NCBI RefSeq assembly: GCF_902497745.1
Contig: NZ_CABVHJ010000017.1
Location: 2,501-66,500 of the forward strand
From: Pseudomonas fluorescens
Lineage (GTDB): Bacteria; Pseudomonadota; Gammaproteobacteria; Pseudomonadales; Pseudomonadaceae
Length of the DNA: 64,000 bases
Reading direction: 5' to 3'
The position numbers and the translations under genes are program-made. The stretch's first letter is position 1; each line of letters opens with the position of its first letter. Under the pieces are notes generated by a model. It ran no database searches. It was not told where the DNA came from and was given only the letters and a program-made list of their open reading frames with translations. Below, piece by piece: positions 52,398 through 61,835 of this stretch.

Positions 52398-54182
52398 ATG
52401 CCCACCACCGTTCGCATCGGATGCGCCAGTGCATTCTGGGGAGATACGTCCACCGCCGCCGCGCAGCTAGTGGAAGGCGGCGAGCTGGACTATCTGGTGT
52501 TCGACTACCTCGCCGAGATCACCCTGTCGATCATGGCCGGCGCACGCCTGAAAGACCCGCAGGCGGGCTTCGCCAGTGACTTCATCGAAATCCTCACGCC
52601 CCTGCTGCGCGAACTCGCCAGGCAGAACATCCGCGTGATCAGCAATGCCGGCGGGGTCAATCCGCAGGCCTGCGCCGCCGCCCTGCAGGCGGCATGCGAC
52701 AAGGCCGGCGTCCCGCTGAAAATCGCCGTGTTACTCGGCGATGACCTGCAACCGCAATTCAAAAACCTCAGCGGCATCACCGAGATGTTCAGCGGCGCTC
52801 CGCTGCCACCGATGTGCGTGTCGACCAACGCCTACCTCGGCGCACCGGGCATCGTCGAAGCACTGCGCCTGGGCGCCGACATTGTCATCACCGGGCGCGT
52901 GGTCGACAGCGCTGTGGTCAGCGCCGCACTGGTGCACGAACTCGGCTGGTCGTGGCACGACTACGACAAACTCGCGCAAGCCGCGCTGGCCGGGCACATC
53001 ATCGAATGCGGCGCGCAATGCACCGGCGGCAATTTCACCGATTGGCGCGAGGTGCCGGACTACGAACACATCGGCTTTCCGATCGTGGAAGTCAGCGCCG
53101 ACGGCCAATTCATCGTCAGCAAGCCTGAAGGCTCCGGCGGACTGATCACGCCGCTGACCGTTGGCGAACAGATGCTGTATGAAATCGGTGATCCACAGGC
53201 CTATCTGCTGCCCGACGTGGTCTGCGATTTCACTCAGGTCAAACTTCAGCAGCAAGGCAAAAACGCGGTGCATGTGCACGGCGCCAAAGGCTTGCCGCCC
53301 AGCGACAAGTACAAGGTCAGCGCCACTTACCCGGACGGTTTTCGCTGCACCGCCAGTTGCCTGATCGCCGGCATCGATGCGGTGGATAAAGCACGGCGCG
53401 TCAGTCAGGCGATCATCGCCCGAACGGCGGAGATGTTCAGCCAGCGTGGCTGGCCGCCCTACAGCGAAACCCATATCGAACTGCTCGGCAGCGAAGCCAC
53501 TTACGGCCCCCACGGCCAACGCCACGACAGCCGTGAGGTGGTGATCAAACTCGCCGTGCGTCACCCGAACAAGCAGGCACTGGTGCTGTTCTCCCGGGAA
53601 ATTGCCCAGGCCGCGACCGGCATGGCGCCGGGATTGACCGGCATCGTCGGCGGACGGCCAACGGTATACCCGCTGATCCGCCTGTTCTCGTTCCTGATTG
53701 ATAAAAGTGCCTGCACCCTGCAAATCGACATGGCCGGTAAAAGCCATCCTTGCGCCCTGCCCTCACTGGTTGCGCTCGACAGTGACGATTTGCCGATTGC
53801 CCAGCAGCCAGACAAACCTCAAGGCCGCGCCGATGCCAGCGTGGCGCTGGTGAAACTGGCCGTGGCGCGCTCCGGCGACAAAGGCAATCACAGCAACATC
53901 GGCGTGCTGCCGCGCCAACCCGAATACCTGCCGTGGATCGCCGAAGCGCTGACCCCGGCCGTCATCGTCGACTGGATGAGTCATGTTCTCGACCCGATCC
54001 ACGGCCGGGTCGAGCGCTGGTATCTGCCCGGCACCCACAGCCTGAATTTTCTCCTGGAAAACGCTCTCGGCGGTGGTGGCGTGGCCAGTCTGCGCATCGA
54101 CCCGCAAGGCAAGGCCTTCGCCCAACAACTGCTGGAAATCCAGATCCCGGTGCCACAGAGCATCGCCGAACAGCTCGAATAG
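52398..54182 (+). CDS. atuA: AtuA, acyclic terpene utilization protein (DUF1446)
   Basis: This encodes 594 residues from the ATG at 52398, with GGAG upstream. It belongs to the AtuA/DUF1446 family: N-terminal RIGCASAFWGDTSTAA, LDYLVFDYLAEITLSIMA and NAGGVNPQACAAAL, a middle GRVVDSAVV and GGNFTDW. A second C-terminal domain (from about 480) contains ARSGDKGNHSNIGVLPR and HSLNFLLENALGGGG. It is needed for growth on citronellol and geraniol; the exact reaction is not settled, though acyl-CoA-related hydrolysis is suspected. It is first in an atuABCDEF run. Confidence 0.93.
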   Translation: MPTTVRIGCASAFWGDTSTAAAQLVEGGELDYLVFDYLAEITLSIMAGARLKDPQAGFASDFIEILTPLLRELARQNIRVISNAGGVNPQACAAALQAACDKAGVPLKIAVLLGDDLQPQFKNLSGITEMFSGAPLPPMCVSTNAYLGAPGIVEALRLGADIVITGRVVDSAVVSAALVHELGWSWHDYDKLAQAALAGHIIECGAQCTGGNFTDWREVPDYEHIGFPIVEVSADGQFIVSKPEGSGGLITPLTVGEQMLYEIGDPQAYLLPDVVCDFTQVKLQQQGKNAVHVHGAKGLPPSDKYKVSATYPDGFRCTASCLIAGIDAVDKARRVSQAIIARTAEMFSQRGWPPYSETHIELLGSEATYGPHGQRHDSREVVIKLAVRHPNKQALVLFSREIAQAATGMAPGLTGIVGGRPTVYPLIRLFSFLIDKSACTLQIDMAGKSHPCALPSLVALDSDDLPIAQQPDKPQGRADASVALVKLAVARSGDKGNHSNIGVLPRQPEYLPWIAEALTPAVIVDWMSHVLDPIHGRVERWYLPGTHSLNFLLENALGGGGVASLRIDPQGKAFAQQLLEIQIPVPQSIAEQLE

Positions 54183-54194
54183 AGGATGGTTTGC

Positions 54195-55064
54195 ATGGCT
54201 TACGCGTCTATTTTCAACGCCGATCTGTTCAGCGGCCAGACCATCATCGTCACCGGCGGCGGCAGCGGCATCGGTCGCTGCACCGCGCATGAACTGGCAG
54301 CCCTCGGCGCCCATGTACTGTTGGTCGGGCGCAAGCCGGAAAAACTCGAAAAAGTCGCCGCCGAAATCGCGGAAGACGGCGGCCGTGCGCACTGGAAGGC
54401 CTGCGATATCCGTGATGAAGAAGCGGTGAAGCAATTGGTCAAAGAGCTGATCGCCGAGCACGGGCCGATCCATGGACTGGTCAACAATGCCGGCGGCCAA
54501 TTCCCGTCGCCGCTGGCTTCGATCAATCAGAAAGGTTTCGAAACCGTGTTGCGCACCAATCTGGTCGGCGGATTTCTGATGGCGCGGGAAGTGTTCAACC
54601 AGTCAATGAGCAAACACGGCGGCAACATCGTCAACATGCTCGCCGACATGTGGGGCGGCATGCCCGGCATGGGCCACTCCGGCGCCGCGCGGTCGGGCAT
54701 GGACAACTTCACCAAAACTGCCGCGTTCGAGTGGGGTTATGCCGGGGTGCGAGTCAACGCGGTGGCGCCGGGATGGATTGCCTCCAGCGGCATGGACACT
54801 TACGAAGGCGCGTTCAAAGCGGTGATTCCAACCCTGCGTGAACATGTACCGCTCAAACGCATCGGCACCGAGTCGGAAGTCAGCGCAGCGATTGTATTTC
54901 TGCTCAGCCCGGCGGCGGCGTTCATCAGCGGCAGCACCTTGAAAATCGACGGTGCGGCCAGCCTTGGCAGCCGTGCATGGCCGCTGCACAAGGCGAATCA
55001 CAGCGAGTCGTTCAACGGCTTTCACCGGGCCTACCTCCCCGATGTCCTCAAGGACAAGGAGTAA
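54195..55064 (+). CDS. atuB: AtuB, SDR dehydrogenase of terpene catabolism
   Basis: This encodes 289 residues; the ATG at 54195 is chosen over 54186 for its spacing to GAGG. Classical SDR text: nucleotide motif VTGGGSGIGRCTAHEL, NNAGGQFPSPLA. In the active-site region (GMPGMGHSGAARSGMDNFTK) the usual YxxxK Tyr position reads H-S-G-A-A, so the standard Tyr/Lys pair is not obvious. It resembles peroxisomal 2,4-dienoyl-CoA reductase-like SDRs. In the atu pathway it is proposed to act on citronellol/citronellal-level or later intermediates; the role is not proven. Confidence 0.87.
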   Translation: MAYASIFNADLFSGQTIIVTGGGSGIGRCTAHELAALGAHVLLVGRKPEKLEKVAAEIAEDGGRAHWKACDIRDEEAVKQLVKELIAEHGPIHGLVNNAGGQFPSPLASINQKGFETVLRTNLVGGFLMAREVFNQSMSKHGGNIVNMLADMWGGMPGMGHSGAARSGMDNFTKTAAFEWGYAGVRVNAVAPGWIASSGMDTYEGAFKAVIPTLREHVPLKRIGTESEVSAAIVFLLSPAAAFISGSTLKIDGAASLGSRAWPLHKANHSESFNGFHRAYLPDVLKDKE

Positions 55065-55067
55065 GCC

Positions 55068-56684
55068 ATGCCGCAGATCCAGTCCCGACTCGATCCGCAC
55101 AGCGAAGCGTTCGCCCGCAACCGTGCGGCCATGCTTACGGCCATCGAACAAGTGCAGCAACTCGAACAGAGTCTGCTGAACAAGGCCGCCGAAGCCAAGG
55201 CGAAATTCGACAAGCGCGGGCAATTGTTGCCCCGTGAGCGCCTGAACCTGTTACTCGATCCCGGTGCCCCCTTCCTCGAACTGGCCAGCCTCGCCGGCTA
55301 CAAATTGCACGACGACAAGGACGGCAGCTCGGCCGGGGGCGGACTGATCGCCGGCATCGGTTATGTCTGCGGCATCCGCGCGATGATCGTGGCGAATAAC
55401 AGCGCGATCAAGGGCGGCACCATCTCGCCGAGCGGCCTGAAAAAATCCCTGCGCCTGCAACAGATCGCTCAGGAAAACAAGCTCCCGGTGATCACCCTCG
55501 CCGAAAGCGGCGGCGCCAACCTCAACTACGCCGCCGAGATTTTCGTCGAAGGCGCGCGCAGTTTTGCCAACCAGGCGCGAATGTCCGCCATGGGCTTGCC
55601 GCAGATCACCGTGGTGCACGGTTCAGCCACGGCTGGCGGCGCTTATCAGCCGGGGCTGTCGGATTACGTGGTGGTCGTGCGCGGCAAGGCCAAGCTGTTT
55701 CTCGCCGGGCCGCCGCTGCTCAAAGCCGCCACCGGCGAAGTCGCCACCGATGAAGAACTTGGTGGCGCCGAGATGCATGCGCAGGTCGCCGGGACCGCCG
55801 AATACCTCGCGGAGAACGATGCCGATGGCGTGCGTCAGGTGCGTGACATCCTGCGCATGCTGCCGTGGAATGAACAACTGCCATGGTTGCCGGAGCCGCA
55901 GTACAAAGAACCGCTCTACCCCATCGATGAATTGCTCGGACTGATTCCGGATGATCCGAAAAAGCCCTATGACGTGCGCGAAATCATCGCGCGCATTGCC
56001 GACGAATCGAACTTCGTTGAGTTCAAAGGCGAGTTCGATCAGCAAACCATCTGCGGCCAATTGAAGATTCAGGGCCGCGCCTGCGGGTTCATCGGCAATA
56101 ACGGCCCGATCACCCCGAACGGCGCAAGCAAAGCGGCGCAGTTCATCCAGCTTTGCGACCAGAGCCAGACCCCGCTGCTGTTTTTCCACAACACCACTGG
56201 TTTTATGGTCGGCACCGAATCGGAACAGCAAGGCGTGATCAAACACGGCTCGAAACTGATTCAAGCGGTGGCCAATGCGCGGGTGCCTAAACTGACGATG
56301 GTCGTCGGCGGTTCCTACGGCGCCGGCAACTACGCAATGTGCGGGCGCGGTCTCGATCCGCGTTTCATCTTCGCCTGGCCGAACAGCCGCACGGCAGTGA
56401 TGGGCGGCACGCAGGCCGGGAAAGTCTTGCGCATCGTCACCGAAGCCAAACAGCTCAAGGACGGTCTGACGCCAGACCCGAAAATGCTCGACATGCTCGA
56501 ACAGGTCACCGCGCAGAAACTCGACAGCCAGTCCACCGCGCTCTACGGCAGCGCCAACCTGTGGGATGACGGGCTGATCGATCCGCGCGACACGCGCACC
56601 CTGCTCGGCTATTTGCTCGATATCTGCCACGAAGCCGACATTCGCACGTTGCAACCCAACAGCTTCGGCGTCAGCCGGTTCTGA
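55068..56684 (+). CDS. atuC: AtuC, geranyl-CoA carboxylase beta subunit
   Basis: This encodes 538 residues with AAGGAG upstream. It is a carboxyltransferase of the MCC/PCC beta type: N-terminal LLPRERLNLLLDPGAPFLEL, SAGGGLIAGIGYVCGIRAMI, ATAGGAYQPGLSDYVVVVRG and a C-terminal GGSYGAGNYAMCGRGLDPRF. It transfers CO2 from carboxybiotin on AtuF to cis-geranyl-CoA, giving isohexenylglutaconyl-CoA. Its place in an atu operon, not a liu (leucine) operon, supports geranyl- over methylcrotonyl-CoA. Confidence 0.92.
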   Translation: MPQIQSRLDPHSEAFARNRAAMLTAIEQVQQLEQSLLNKAAEAKAKFDKRGQLLPRERLNLLLDPGAPFLELASLAGYKLHDDKDGSSAGGGLIAGIGYVCGIRAMIVANNSAIKGGTISPSGLKKSLRLQQIAQENKLPVITLAESGGANLNYAAEIFVEGARSFANQARMSAMGLPQITVVHGSATAGGAYQPGLSDYVVVVRGKAKLFLAGPPLLKAATGEVATDEELGGAEMHAQVAGTAEYLAENDADGVRQVRDILRMLPWNEQLPWLPEPQYKEPLYPIDELLGLIPDDPKKPYDVREIIARIADESNFVEFKGEFDQQTICGQLKIQGRACGFIGNNGPITPNGASKAAQFIQLCDQSQTPLLFFHNTTGFMVGTESEQQGVIKHGSKLIQAVANARVPKLTMVVGGSYGAGNYAMCGRGLDPRFIFAWPNSRTAVMGGTQAGKVLRIVTEAKQLKDGLTPDPKMLDMLEQVTAQKLDSQSTALYGSANLWDDGLIDPRDTRTLLGYLLDICHEADIRTLQPNSFGVSRF

Positions 56685-56714
56685 CCGCCACGGATTCTAC
56701 GGAGAACAAGAACA

Positions 56715-57872
56715 ATGATCTTCACCCCGGAACACGAAGCCTTGCGCCGTACCGTCCGCCAGTTCGTCGAGCATGAGATCAATCCGCACGTCGACGAATG
56801 GGAAAAGGCCGGGCGCTTTCCCATCCACGAGATTTTCCGCAAGGCCGGCGACCTCGGTTTACTCGGTATTTCTAAACCGGAAAAGTTCGGCGGCATGGGT
56901 CTGGATTACAGCTATTCGATTGTCGCCGCCGAAGAGTTCGGCACCATCCATTGCGGCGGCATTCCGATGTCGATCGGCGTGCAGACTGATATGTGCACCC
57001 CGGCGCTCGCCCGCTTCGGCTCCGACGAACTGCGCGAAGAGTTCCTGCGTCCGGCGATCACCGGCGAGCAGGTCGGCTGCATCGGCGTCTCCGAAGTCGG
57101 CGCCGGCTCTGATGTCGCCGGGCTGAAAACCACCGCGCGCAAGGATGGCGACGACTACGTGATCAACGGCAGCAAGATGTGGATCACCAACTCGCCGAGT
57201 GCCGACTTCATCTGCCTGCTGGCCAACACCTCGGACGACAAGCCGCACATCAACAAGTCGCTGATCATGGTGCCGATGAACACGCCGGGGATCAGCCTCA
57301 GCTCGCACCTGGACAAGCTCGGCATGCGCAGTTCGGAAACCGCTCAGGTGTTTTTCGACAACGTGCGCGTACCACAACGCAACCGCATCGGACATGAAGG
57401 CGCCGGGTTCATGATGCAGATGCTGCAGTTTCAGGAGGAACGCCTGTTCGGCGCGGCGAACATGATCAAAGGCCTGGAATACTGCGTCGACAGCACCATC
57501 GAATATTGCAAAGAGCGCAAGACCTTCGGCAATGCACTGATCGACAACCAGGTCATCCACTTCCGCCTCGCCGAATTGCAGACCGAAATCGAATGCTTGC
57601 GCGCGCTGGTCTATCAGGCCACCGAGCAGTACGTGAAAGGCCAGGACGTCACGCGCCTGGCGTCAATGGCCAAGCTCAAGGCCGGGCGCCTCGGCCGCGA
57701 AGTCAGCGACAGTTGCCTGCAATATTGGGGTGGTATGGGCTTCATGTGGGACAACCCGGTGGCCCGCGCCTATCGCGATGTGCGGCTGGTATCGATTGGC
57801 GGCGGCGCCGACGAAATCATGCTGGGGATCATCTGCAAACTGATGGGCATCCTCCCGGGGAAAAAGAAATGA
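56715..57872 (+). CDS. atuD: AtuD, citronellyl-CoA dehydrogenase
   Basis: This encodes 385 residues of the acyl-CoA dehydrogenase family. FAD/substrate motifs include CIGVSEVGAGSDVAGLKT, KMWITNSPSADFICLLAN, then ERKTFGNALIDNQVI and the C-terminal LQYWGGMGFMWDNPVARAYR with GGGADEIM. AtuD oxidises citronellyl-CoA to geranyl-CoA with electron-transfer flavoprotein as acceptor. Its stop overlaps the atuE start by four bases. Confidence 0.92.
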   Translation: MIFTPEHEALRRTVRQFVEHEINPHVDEWEKAGRFPIHEIFRKAGDLGLLGISKPEKFGGMGLDYSYSIVAAEEFGTIHCGGIPMSIGVQTDMCTPALARFGSDELREEFLRPAITGEQVGCIGVSEVGAGSDVAGLKTTARKDGDDYVINGSKMWITNSPSADFICLLANTSDDKPHINKSLIMVPMNTPGISLSSHLDKLGMRSSETAQVFFDNVRVPQRNRIGHEGAGFMMQMLQFQEERLFGAANMIKGLEYCVDSTIEYCKERKTFGNALIDNQVIHFRLAELQTEIECLRALVYQATEQYVKGQDVTRLASMAKLKAGRLGREVSDSCLQYWGGMGFMWDNPVARAYRDVRLVSIGGGADEIMLGIICKLMGILPGKKK

Positions 57873-58666
57873 GCAGCCTGCCGGATTGCCAGACGCTGTT
57901 GCTGGAACTGCATGGCGGCGTGCTGCACATCACCCTCAATCGCCCGGACAGTCGCAATGCGATGAGCCTGCAAATGGTCGACGAATTACGCGCCGTGTTG
58001 AGCGCAGTTCGAAATGACCGATCAGTTCGGGCCTTGGTACTCAGCGGTGCCGGTGGGCATTTTTGTGCCGGCGGCGATATCAAGGACATGGCCAGTGCAC
58101 GCGCTCAGGGCACCGAGGCTTACCGCGATCTGAATCGCGCGTTCGGCGCCCTGCTGGAAGAAGCGCAACACACGCCGCAAGTGTTGATCACGGTGCTGCA
58201 AGGCGCGGTGCTCGGCGGCGGTTTCGGTCTGGCGTGTGTCAGCGATATTGCGATTGCCGATCATCAGGCGCAATTCGGTCTGCCGGAAACCAGCCTCGGC
58301 TTGCTGCCAGCGCAGATCGCACCGTTTGTGGTGCAGCGCATTGGCCTGACCGAAACCCGTCGGTTGGCGCTGACGGCCGCGCGTTTTGACGGGCATCAGG
58401 CACGGCGTCTGGGGCTGGTGCACTTTGTCGAACAGGATCCGCAGGCGCTGGCCGAGCGGCTGGATGAGGTACTGCAACATGTGTTGTGTTGCGCCCCGGA
58501 GGCGAATGCGATGACCAAGAAATTGCTGTTGGCGAGTGCCGGCCAGCCTTCGAGTGAATTGCTTGATGAGGCGGCGAAGTGGTTTAGCGAAGCGGTGACG
58601 GGCGACGAAGGTGTGGAGGGAACCATGGCATTCATGCAGAAACGCAAACCTCGATGGGCCAGCTAA
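57869..58666 (+). CDS. atuE: AtuE, isohexenylglutaconyl-CoA hydratase
   Basis: This encodes 265 residues from the ATG overlapping the atuD stop. It is an enoyl-CoA hydratase fold: VLHITLNRPDSRNAMS, oxyanion loop GAGGHFCAGGDIKDM, and LQGAVLGGGFGLACVSDIAI followed by FGLPETSLGLLPA. It hydrates isohexenylglutaconyl-CoA formed by AtuCF. A REP doublet lies between it and atuF. Confidence 0.9.
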   Translation: MSSLPDCQTLLLELHGGVLHITLNRPDSRNAMSLQMVDELRAVLSAVRNDRSVRALVLSGAGGHFCAGGDIKDMASARAQGTEAYRDLNRAFGALLEEAQHTPQVLITVLQGAVLGGGFGLACVSDIAIADHQAQFGLPETSLGLLPAQIAPFVVQRIGLTETRRLALTAARFDGHQARRLGLVHFVEQDPQALAERLDEVLQHVLCCAPEANAMTKKLLLASAGQPSSELLDEAAKWFSEAVTGDEGVEGTMAFMQKRKPRWAS

Positions 58667-58670
58667 AAGC

Positions 58671-58744
58671 TTCGCGAGCAGGCTCGCTCCCACAGGTTTT
58701 GTGAACGACGCAAATCCCTTGTGGGAGCGAGCCTGCTCGCGAAG
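58671..58744. repeat. REP doublet between atuE and atuF, GTGGGAGCGAGC family
   Basis: TTCGCGAGCAGGCTCGCTCC and the inverted GTGGGAGCGAGCCTGCTCGC flank about 25 bases. It starts directly after the atuE stop and could form a large hairpin in the atu message. Confidence 0.88.
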
Positions 58745-58784
58745 AGGCCAGCCAATCCACCGCCAAATACTCAGGAAGATCACC

Positions 58785-60746
58785 ATGCCCGCCATCCACA
58801 AAATCCTGATCGCCAACCGCGGTGAAATCGCCTGCCGCATCCAGCGCACTGCGCAAGCGCTCGGCTACCGCACCGTCGCCGTTTTCTCCGACGCCGACGC
58901 CGACGCCCTGCACGTCAAAATGGCCGATCAAGCCGTACACATTGGCCCCGCCCCCGTGCAGCAGTCGTATCTGAATATCCCGGCGATCCTCGACGCCGCC
59001 CGCCGCAGCGGTGCTGACGCCATCCACCCCGGCTACGGCTTTCTTTCGGAAAACGCCGAATTCGCCCGCGCCTGCGAACAGGCCGGGCTGATCTTCATCG
59101 GCCCCAGCGTAGAAGCTATCGAATTGATGGGCAGCAAACGCCGCTCGAAAATCGCCATGCTCGAAGCCGGTGTACCGTGCATCGCCGGTTATCAAGGTGC
59201 CGAACAGGACGACGCCACTCTGCTGCGTGAAGCCGAATGCATTGGCTATCCGCTGATGATCAAGGCCAGTGCTGGCGGCGGCGGGCGCGGCATGCGTCTG
59301 CTGCACAACGCCGCTGATTTGCCCGCGCAACTGCGCACCGCGCGCTCCGAAGCACTGAACGGTTTCGGCAGCGACGAGTTGATCCTTGAACAGGCGCTGA
59401 TCGAACCAAGGCACGTCGAAGTGCAACTGTTTGGCGATCAGCACGGTAACCTGATCTATCTCGGCGAACGCGACTGTTCGATCCAGCGCCGCCATCAGAA
59501 AGTCATCGAAGAAGCGCCTTGTCCGGTGATGACCGCCGAGTTACGCCGGGCCATGGGTGAAGCAGCATTGAAGGCTGGGCGCGCAGTGAACTATGTCGGC
59601 GCCGGCACCGTTGAGTTTTTGCTCGATGCGCGCGGACAGTTCTACTTTCTCGAAATGAACACGCGCCTGCAGGTCGAGCACCCGGTGACTGAGTTGATCA
59701 CCGGGCTGGATCTGGTCGCGTGGCAATTGCTGATTGCCGAAGGACAGCCGTTGCCGCTGACCCAGGATCAGGTTCAGCTCAACGGGCATGCCATGGAAGT
59801 GCGGCTTTACGCTGAAGACCCTGCGCAAGACTTCCTGCCGCAAACCGGTCGAGTAGAAGCCTGGGAGCCAGCGCTGCAACACGGTTCGCGAATCGATCAT
59901 GGCTTGCTTGAAGGGCAATCGGTGAGCCCGTTCTATGACCCGATGCTCGGCAAACTGATCGCCCATGGCGCCAGCCGTGAAGAGGCCCGGCGCAAACTGC
60001 TGCGCGCGGTACAGGACACGGTGTTGCTCGGCGTGCAAAGCAATCAGCGTCTGTTGGTCAGCCTGCTGCAACATCCGCAGTTCATCAGCGGTGAATTCAG
60101 CACCGGGTTTATCGCGCAGCACTTCAGCGATCACCCGTGCCAGCAACGATACACTCCGGGTGCCGAGGAACTGGCCATCGCCGCTGTGCTGTTCTATCAG
60201 ACCAGCGCCAAAAATCATCGCGCACCGCTGAGCGGCTGGCGCAACAACGCCAGTGTGGCGCTGCATTATCGCCTCGGGCTTGATGATCAGAACTGGACAG
60301 TGCAACTGCTCGCTCACGCGCAAGGCGCCTTCACCGTGCAGGTTGCTGAGCGCGCGCTCGAGTTAAAACTGATCGATCAGAACACGCAATCGCTGACACT
60401 GGAAATCGACGGTTTGCGCCAGCGTCACGCGTATCGACTGGATAGCGGGCACCTCTGGCTGTTCACCCATCCCGGCAGTCTGCGCCTGGAGGATCGAACT
60501 CACGCCGTGATCGACAGTCAGACCAGCGTCAGCTCCGGCACCCTGAAAGCGCCGATGGACGGTGCCATCGTCGACGTACTGGTCAGCGAAGGCAGCCCGG
60601 TCAGTAAAGGTCAGTTACTGGTGGTGCTGGAGGCAATGAAAATGGAGCACCCGCTCAAGGCCGGCATCGACGGCATGCTCAAGCGGGTGCAGGTCAAGGT
60701 CGGCGATCAGGTAAAAAATCGTCAGGTTCTGTTGCAGGTCGAGTAG
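58785..60746 (+). CDS. atuF: AtuF, geranyl-CoA carboxylase alpha (biotin) subunit
   Basis: This encodes 653 residues from the ATG at 58785, with AGGAAG upstream; longer starts run through the REP doublet. Domains are biotin carboxylase (1-450: ILIANRGEIACRIQRTA, ATP-grasp loop KASAGGGGRGMRLLH, catalytic EMNTRLQVEHPVTE), a linker domain (about 460-570) and biotinyl carrier (about 580-653) with the biotin Lys619 in VLEAMKMEHPL. It charges biotin with CO2 from bicarbonate and pairs with AtuC. atuG and atuH do not follow. Confidence 0.93.
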   Translation: MPAIHKILIANRGEIACRIQRTAQALGYRTVAVFSDADADALHVKMADQAVHIGPAPVQQSYLNIPAILDAARRSGADAIHPGYGFLSENAEFARACEQAGLIFIGPSVEAIELMGSKRRSKIAMLEAGVPCIAGYQGAEQDDATLLREAECIGYPLMIKASAGGGGRGMRLLHNAADLPAQLRTARSEALNGFGSDELILEQALIEPRHVEVQLFGDQHGNLIYLGERDCSIQRRHQKVIEEAPCPVMTAELRRAMGEAALKAGRAVNYVGAGTVEFLLDARGQFYFLEMNTRLQVEHPVTELITGLDLVAWQLLIAEGQPLPLTQDQVQLNGHAMEVRLYAEDPAQDFLPQTGRVEAWEPALQHGSRIDHGLLEGQSVSPFYDPMLGKLIAHGASREEARRKLLRAVQDTVLLGVQSNQRLLVSLLQHPQFISGEFSTGFIAQHFSDHPCQQRYTPGAEELAIAAVLFYQTSAKNHRAPLSGWRNNASVALHYRLGLDDQNWTVQLLAHAQGAFTVQVAERALELKLIDQNTQSLTLEIDGLRQRHAYRLDSGHLWLFTHPGSLRLEDRTHAVIDSQTSVSSGTLKAPMDGAIVDVLVSEGSPVSKGQLLVVLEAMKMEHPLKAGIDGMLKRVQVKVGDQVKNRQVLLQVE

Positions 60747-60816
60747 TCGCCCACACACGCATGCGGGTTTTGACTACGCTCTGAGTTATCAGAACGCGGA
60801 AATCAGGAACCCTGCG

Positions 60817-61359
60817 ATGCCTCACTGGCTGGTCATAGATCTGGAAGCCACCACTGATGAGGGTGGCTGGCCGGTCACCGAAATGGAAATTATCGAGATC
60901 GGCGCCACTTTGGTCGATCGCGCCGGGCGCGAGCAGGATCACTTCCAGCGCTTCGTCAAACCGACGCGGCGGCCACTGCTGACACCTTTTTGTCGTGAAC
61001 TCACGCACATCACTCAGGCCAATATCGACTCGGCGCAGCCGTTGAACGAAGTCTGGCCGGCGTTCGAACGCTGGCTCGCGCAGCATCAATCACGCCTCGA
61101 AGGCTGGGCCAGTTGGGGTGATTACGACCGCAAGCAGTTGTTGCAGGAATGGCAGCGTCTGCAAATCGACAGTGGCTTGAGCAAAGTGCCGCACATGAAC
61201 CTCAAACAACGCTTCGCCAAGGCTCGGCGCCTCGAACGGCCGCTGGGCCTTAACGGCGCATTGCAATTGGCCGGCATGCAGTTCAGCGGTCAACAGCATC
61301 GGGCGCTGGAGGATGCGCGCAACACCGCGCGGCTGTTACCCCTGGTCTTGCCACTCTAG
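60817..61359 (+). CDS. DEDDh-family 3'-5' exonuclease (ERI-1/KapD-like)
   Basis: This encodes 180 residues. The exonuclease motifs are in order: LVIDLEATTDEG (Exo I, Asp and Glu), EIIEIGATLVDR, WASWGDYDRKQLLQEW (Exo II, Asp) and QQHRALEDARNTARL (Exo III, His and Asp). It should remove nucleotides from 3' ends of RNA or DNA. It is monocistronic, 70 bp after atuF. Substrate unknown. Confidence 0.9.
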   Translation: MPHWLVIDLEATTDEGGWPVTEMEIIEIGATLVDRAGREQDHFQRFVKPTRRPLLTPFCRELTHITQANIDSAQPLNEVWPAFERWLAQHQSRLEGWASWGDYDRKQLLQEWQRLQIDSGLSKVPHMNLKQRFAKARRLERPLGLNGALQLAGMQFSGQQHRALEDARNTARLLPLVLPL

Positions 61360-61464
61360 GGTCAATTCGAGAACTCAGCGGACAGACGCCGGGCAGGTGA
61401 CGGCGCCAAACGCCTTGTGCATACTGGCCGCCTCCATTTTTCAGCCCTTTGCGAGGAATCGCCC

Positions 61465-61749
61465 ATGTTTAAAGTCAACGAGTACTTCGACGGCACCGTC
61501 AAGTCGATCGCCTTTGGCACCGCTGAAGGTCCGGCGACCATCGGCGTCATGGCCCCGGGCGAATACGAATTCGGCACCGCTCAGCGTGAAATCATGCACG
61601 TCGTGTCTGGTGCACTGACCGTCAAACTGCCCGACAGCAGCGACTGGGAAACCTTCGCCGCTGGCAGCCAGTTCAACGTCCCGGCCAACAGCAAGTTCCA
61701 GTTGAAGGTCGCGGTCGACACCGCTTACCTGTGCGAATACCGCGGCTAA
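61465..61749 (+). CDS. ppnP: PpnP, pyrimidine/purine nucleoside phosphorylase (cupin)
   Basis: This encodes 94 residues from the ATG at 61465, with GAGGAA upstream. It is the whole single-domain PpnP/YaiE cupin: MFKVNEYFDGTVKSIAF, GVMAPGEYEFGTAQREIM and FNVPANSKFQLKVAVDTAYL. PpnP splits diverse nucleosides with phosphate. It is followed by a strong terminator. Confidence 0.93.
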   Translation: MFKVNEYFDGTVKSIAFGTAEGPATIGVMAPGEYEFGTAQREIMHVVSGALTVKLPDSSDWETFAAGSQFNVPANSKFQLKVAVDTAYLCEYRG

Positions 61750-61786
61750 CCCCAAGGCTCGCAGCGAAACAAGAAGTACTGCCCCA

Positions 61787-61822
61787 TAAAAATGCCCGTG
61801 TCCAAAGACACGGGCATTTTCG
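61787..61822. terminator. Bidirectional intrinsic terminator
   Basis: AATGCCCGTGTC and GACACGGGCATT form a 12-bp perfect stem with a short CAAA loop, preceded by AAAA and followed by TTTCG. It ends ppnP and the convergent MOSC gene. Confidence 0.88.
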
Positions 61823-61835
61823 TTTCAGTGGCGGG

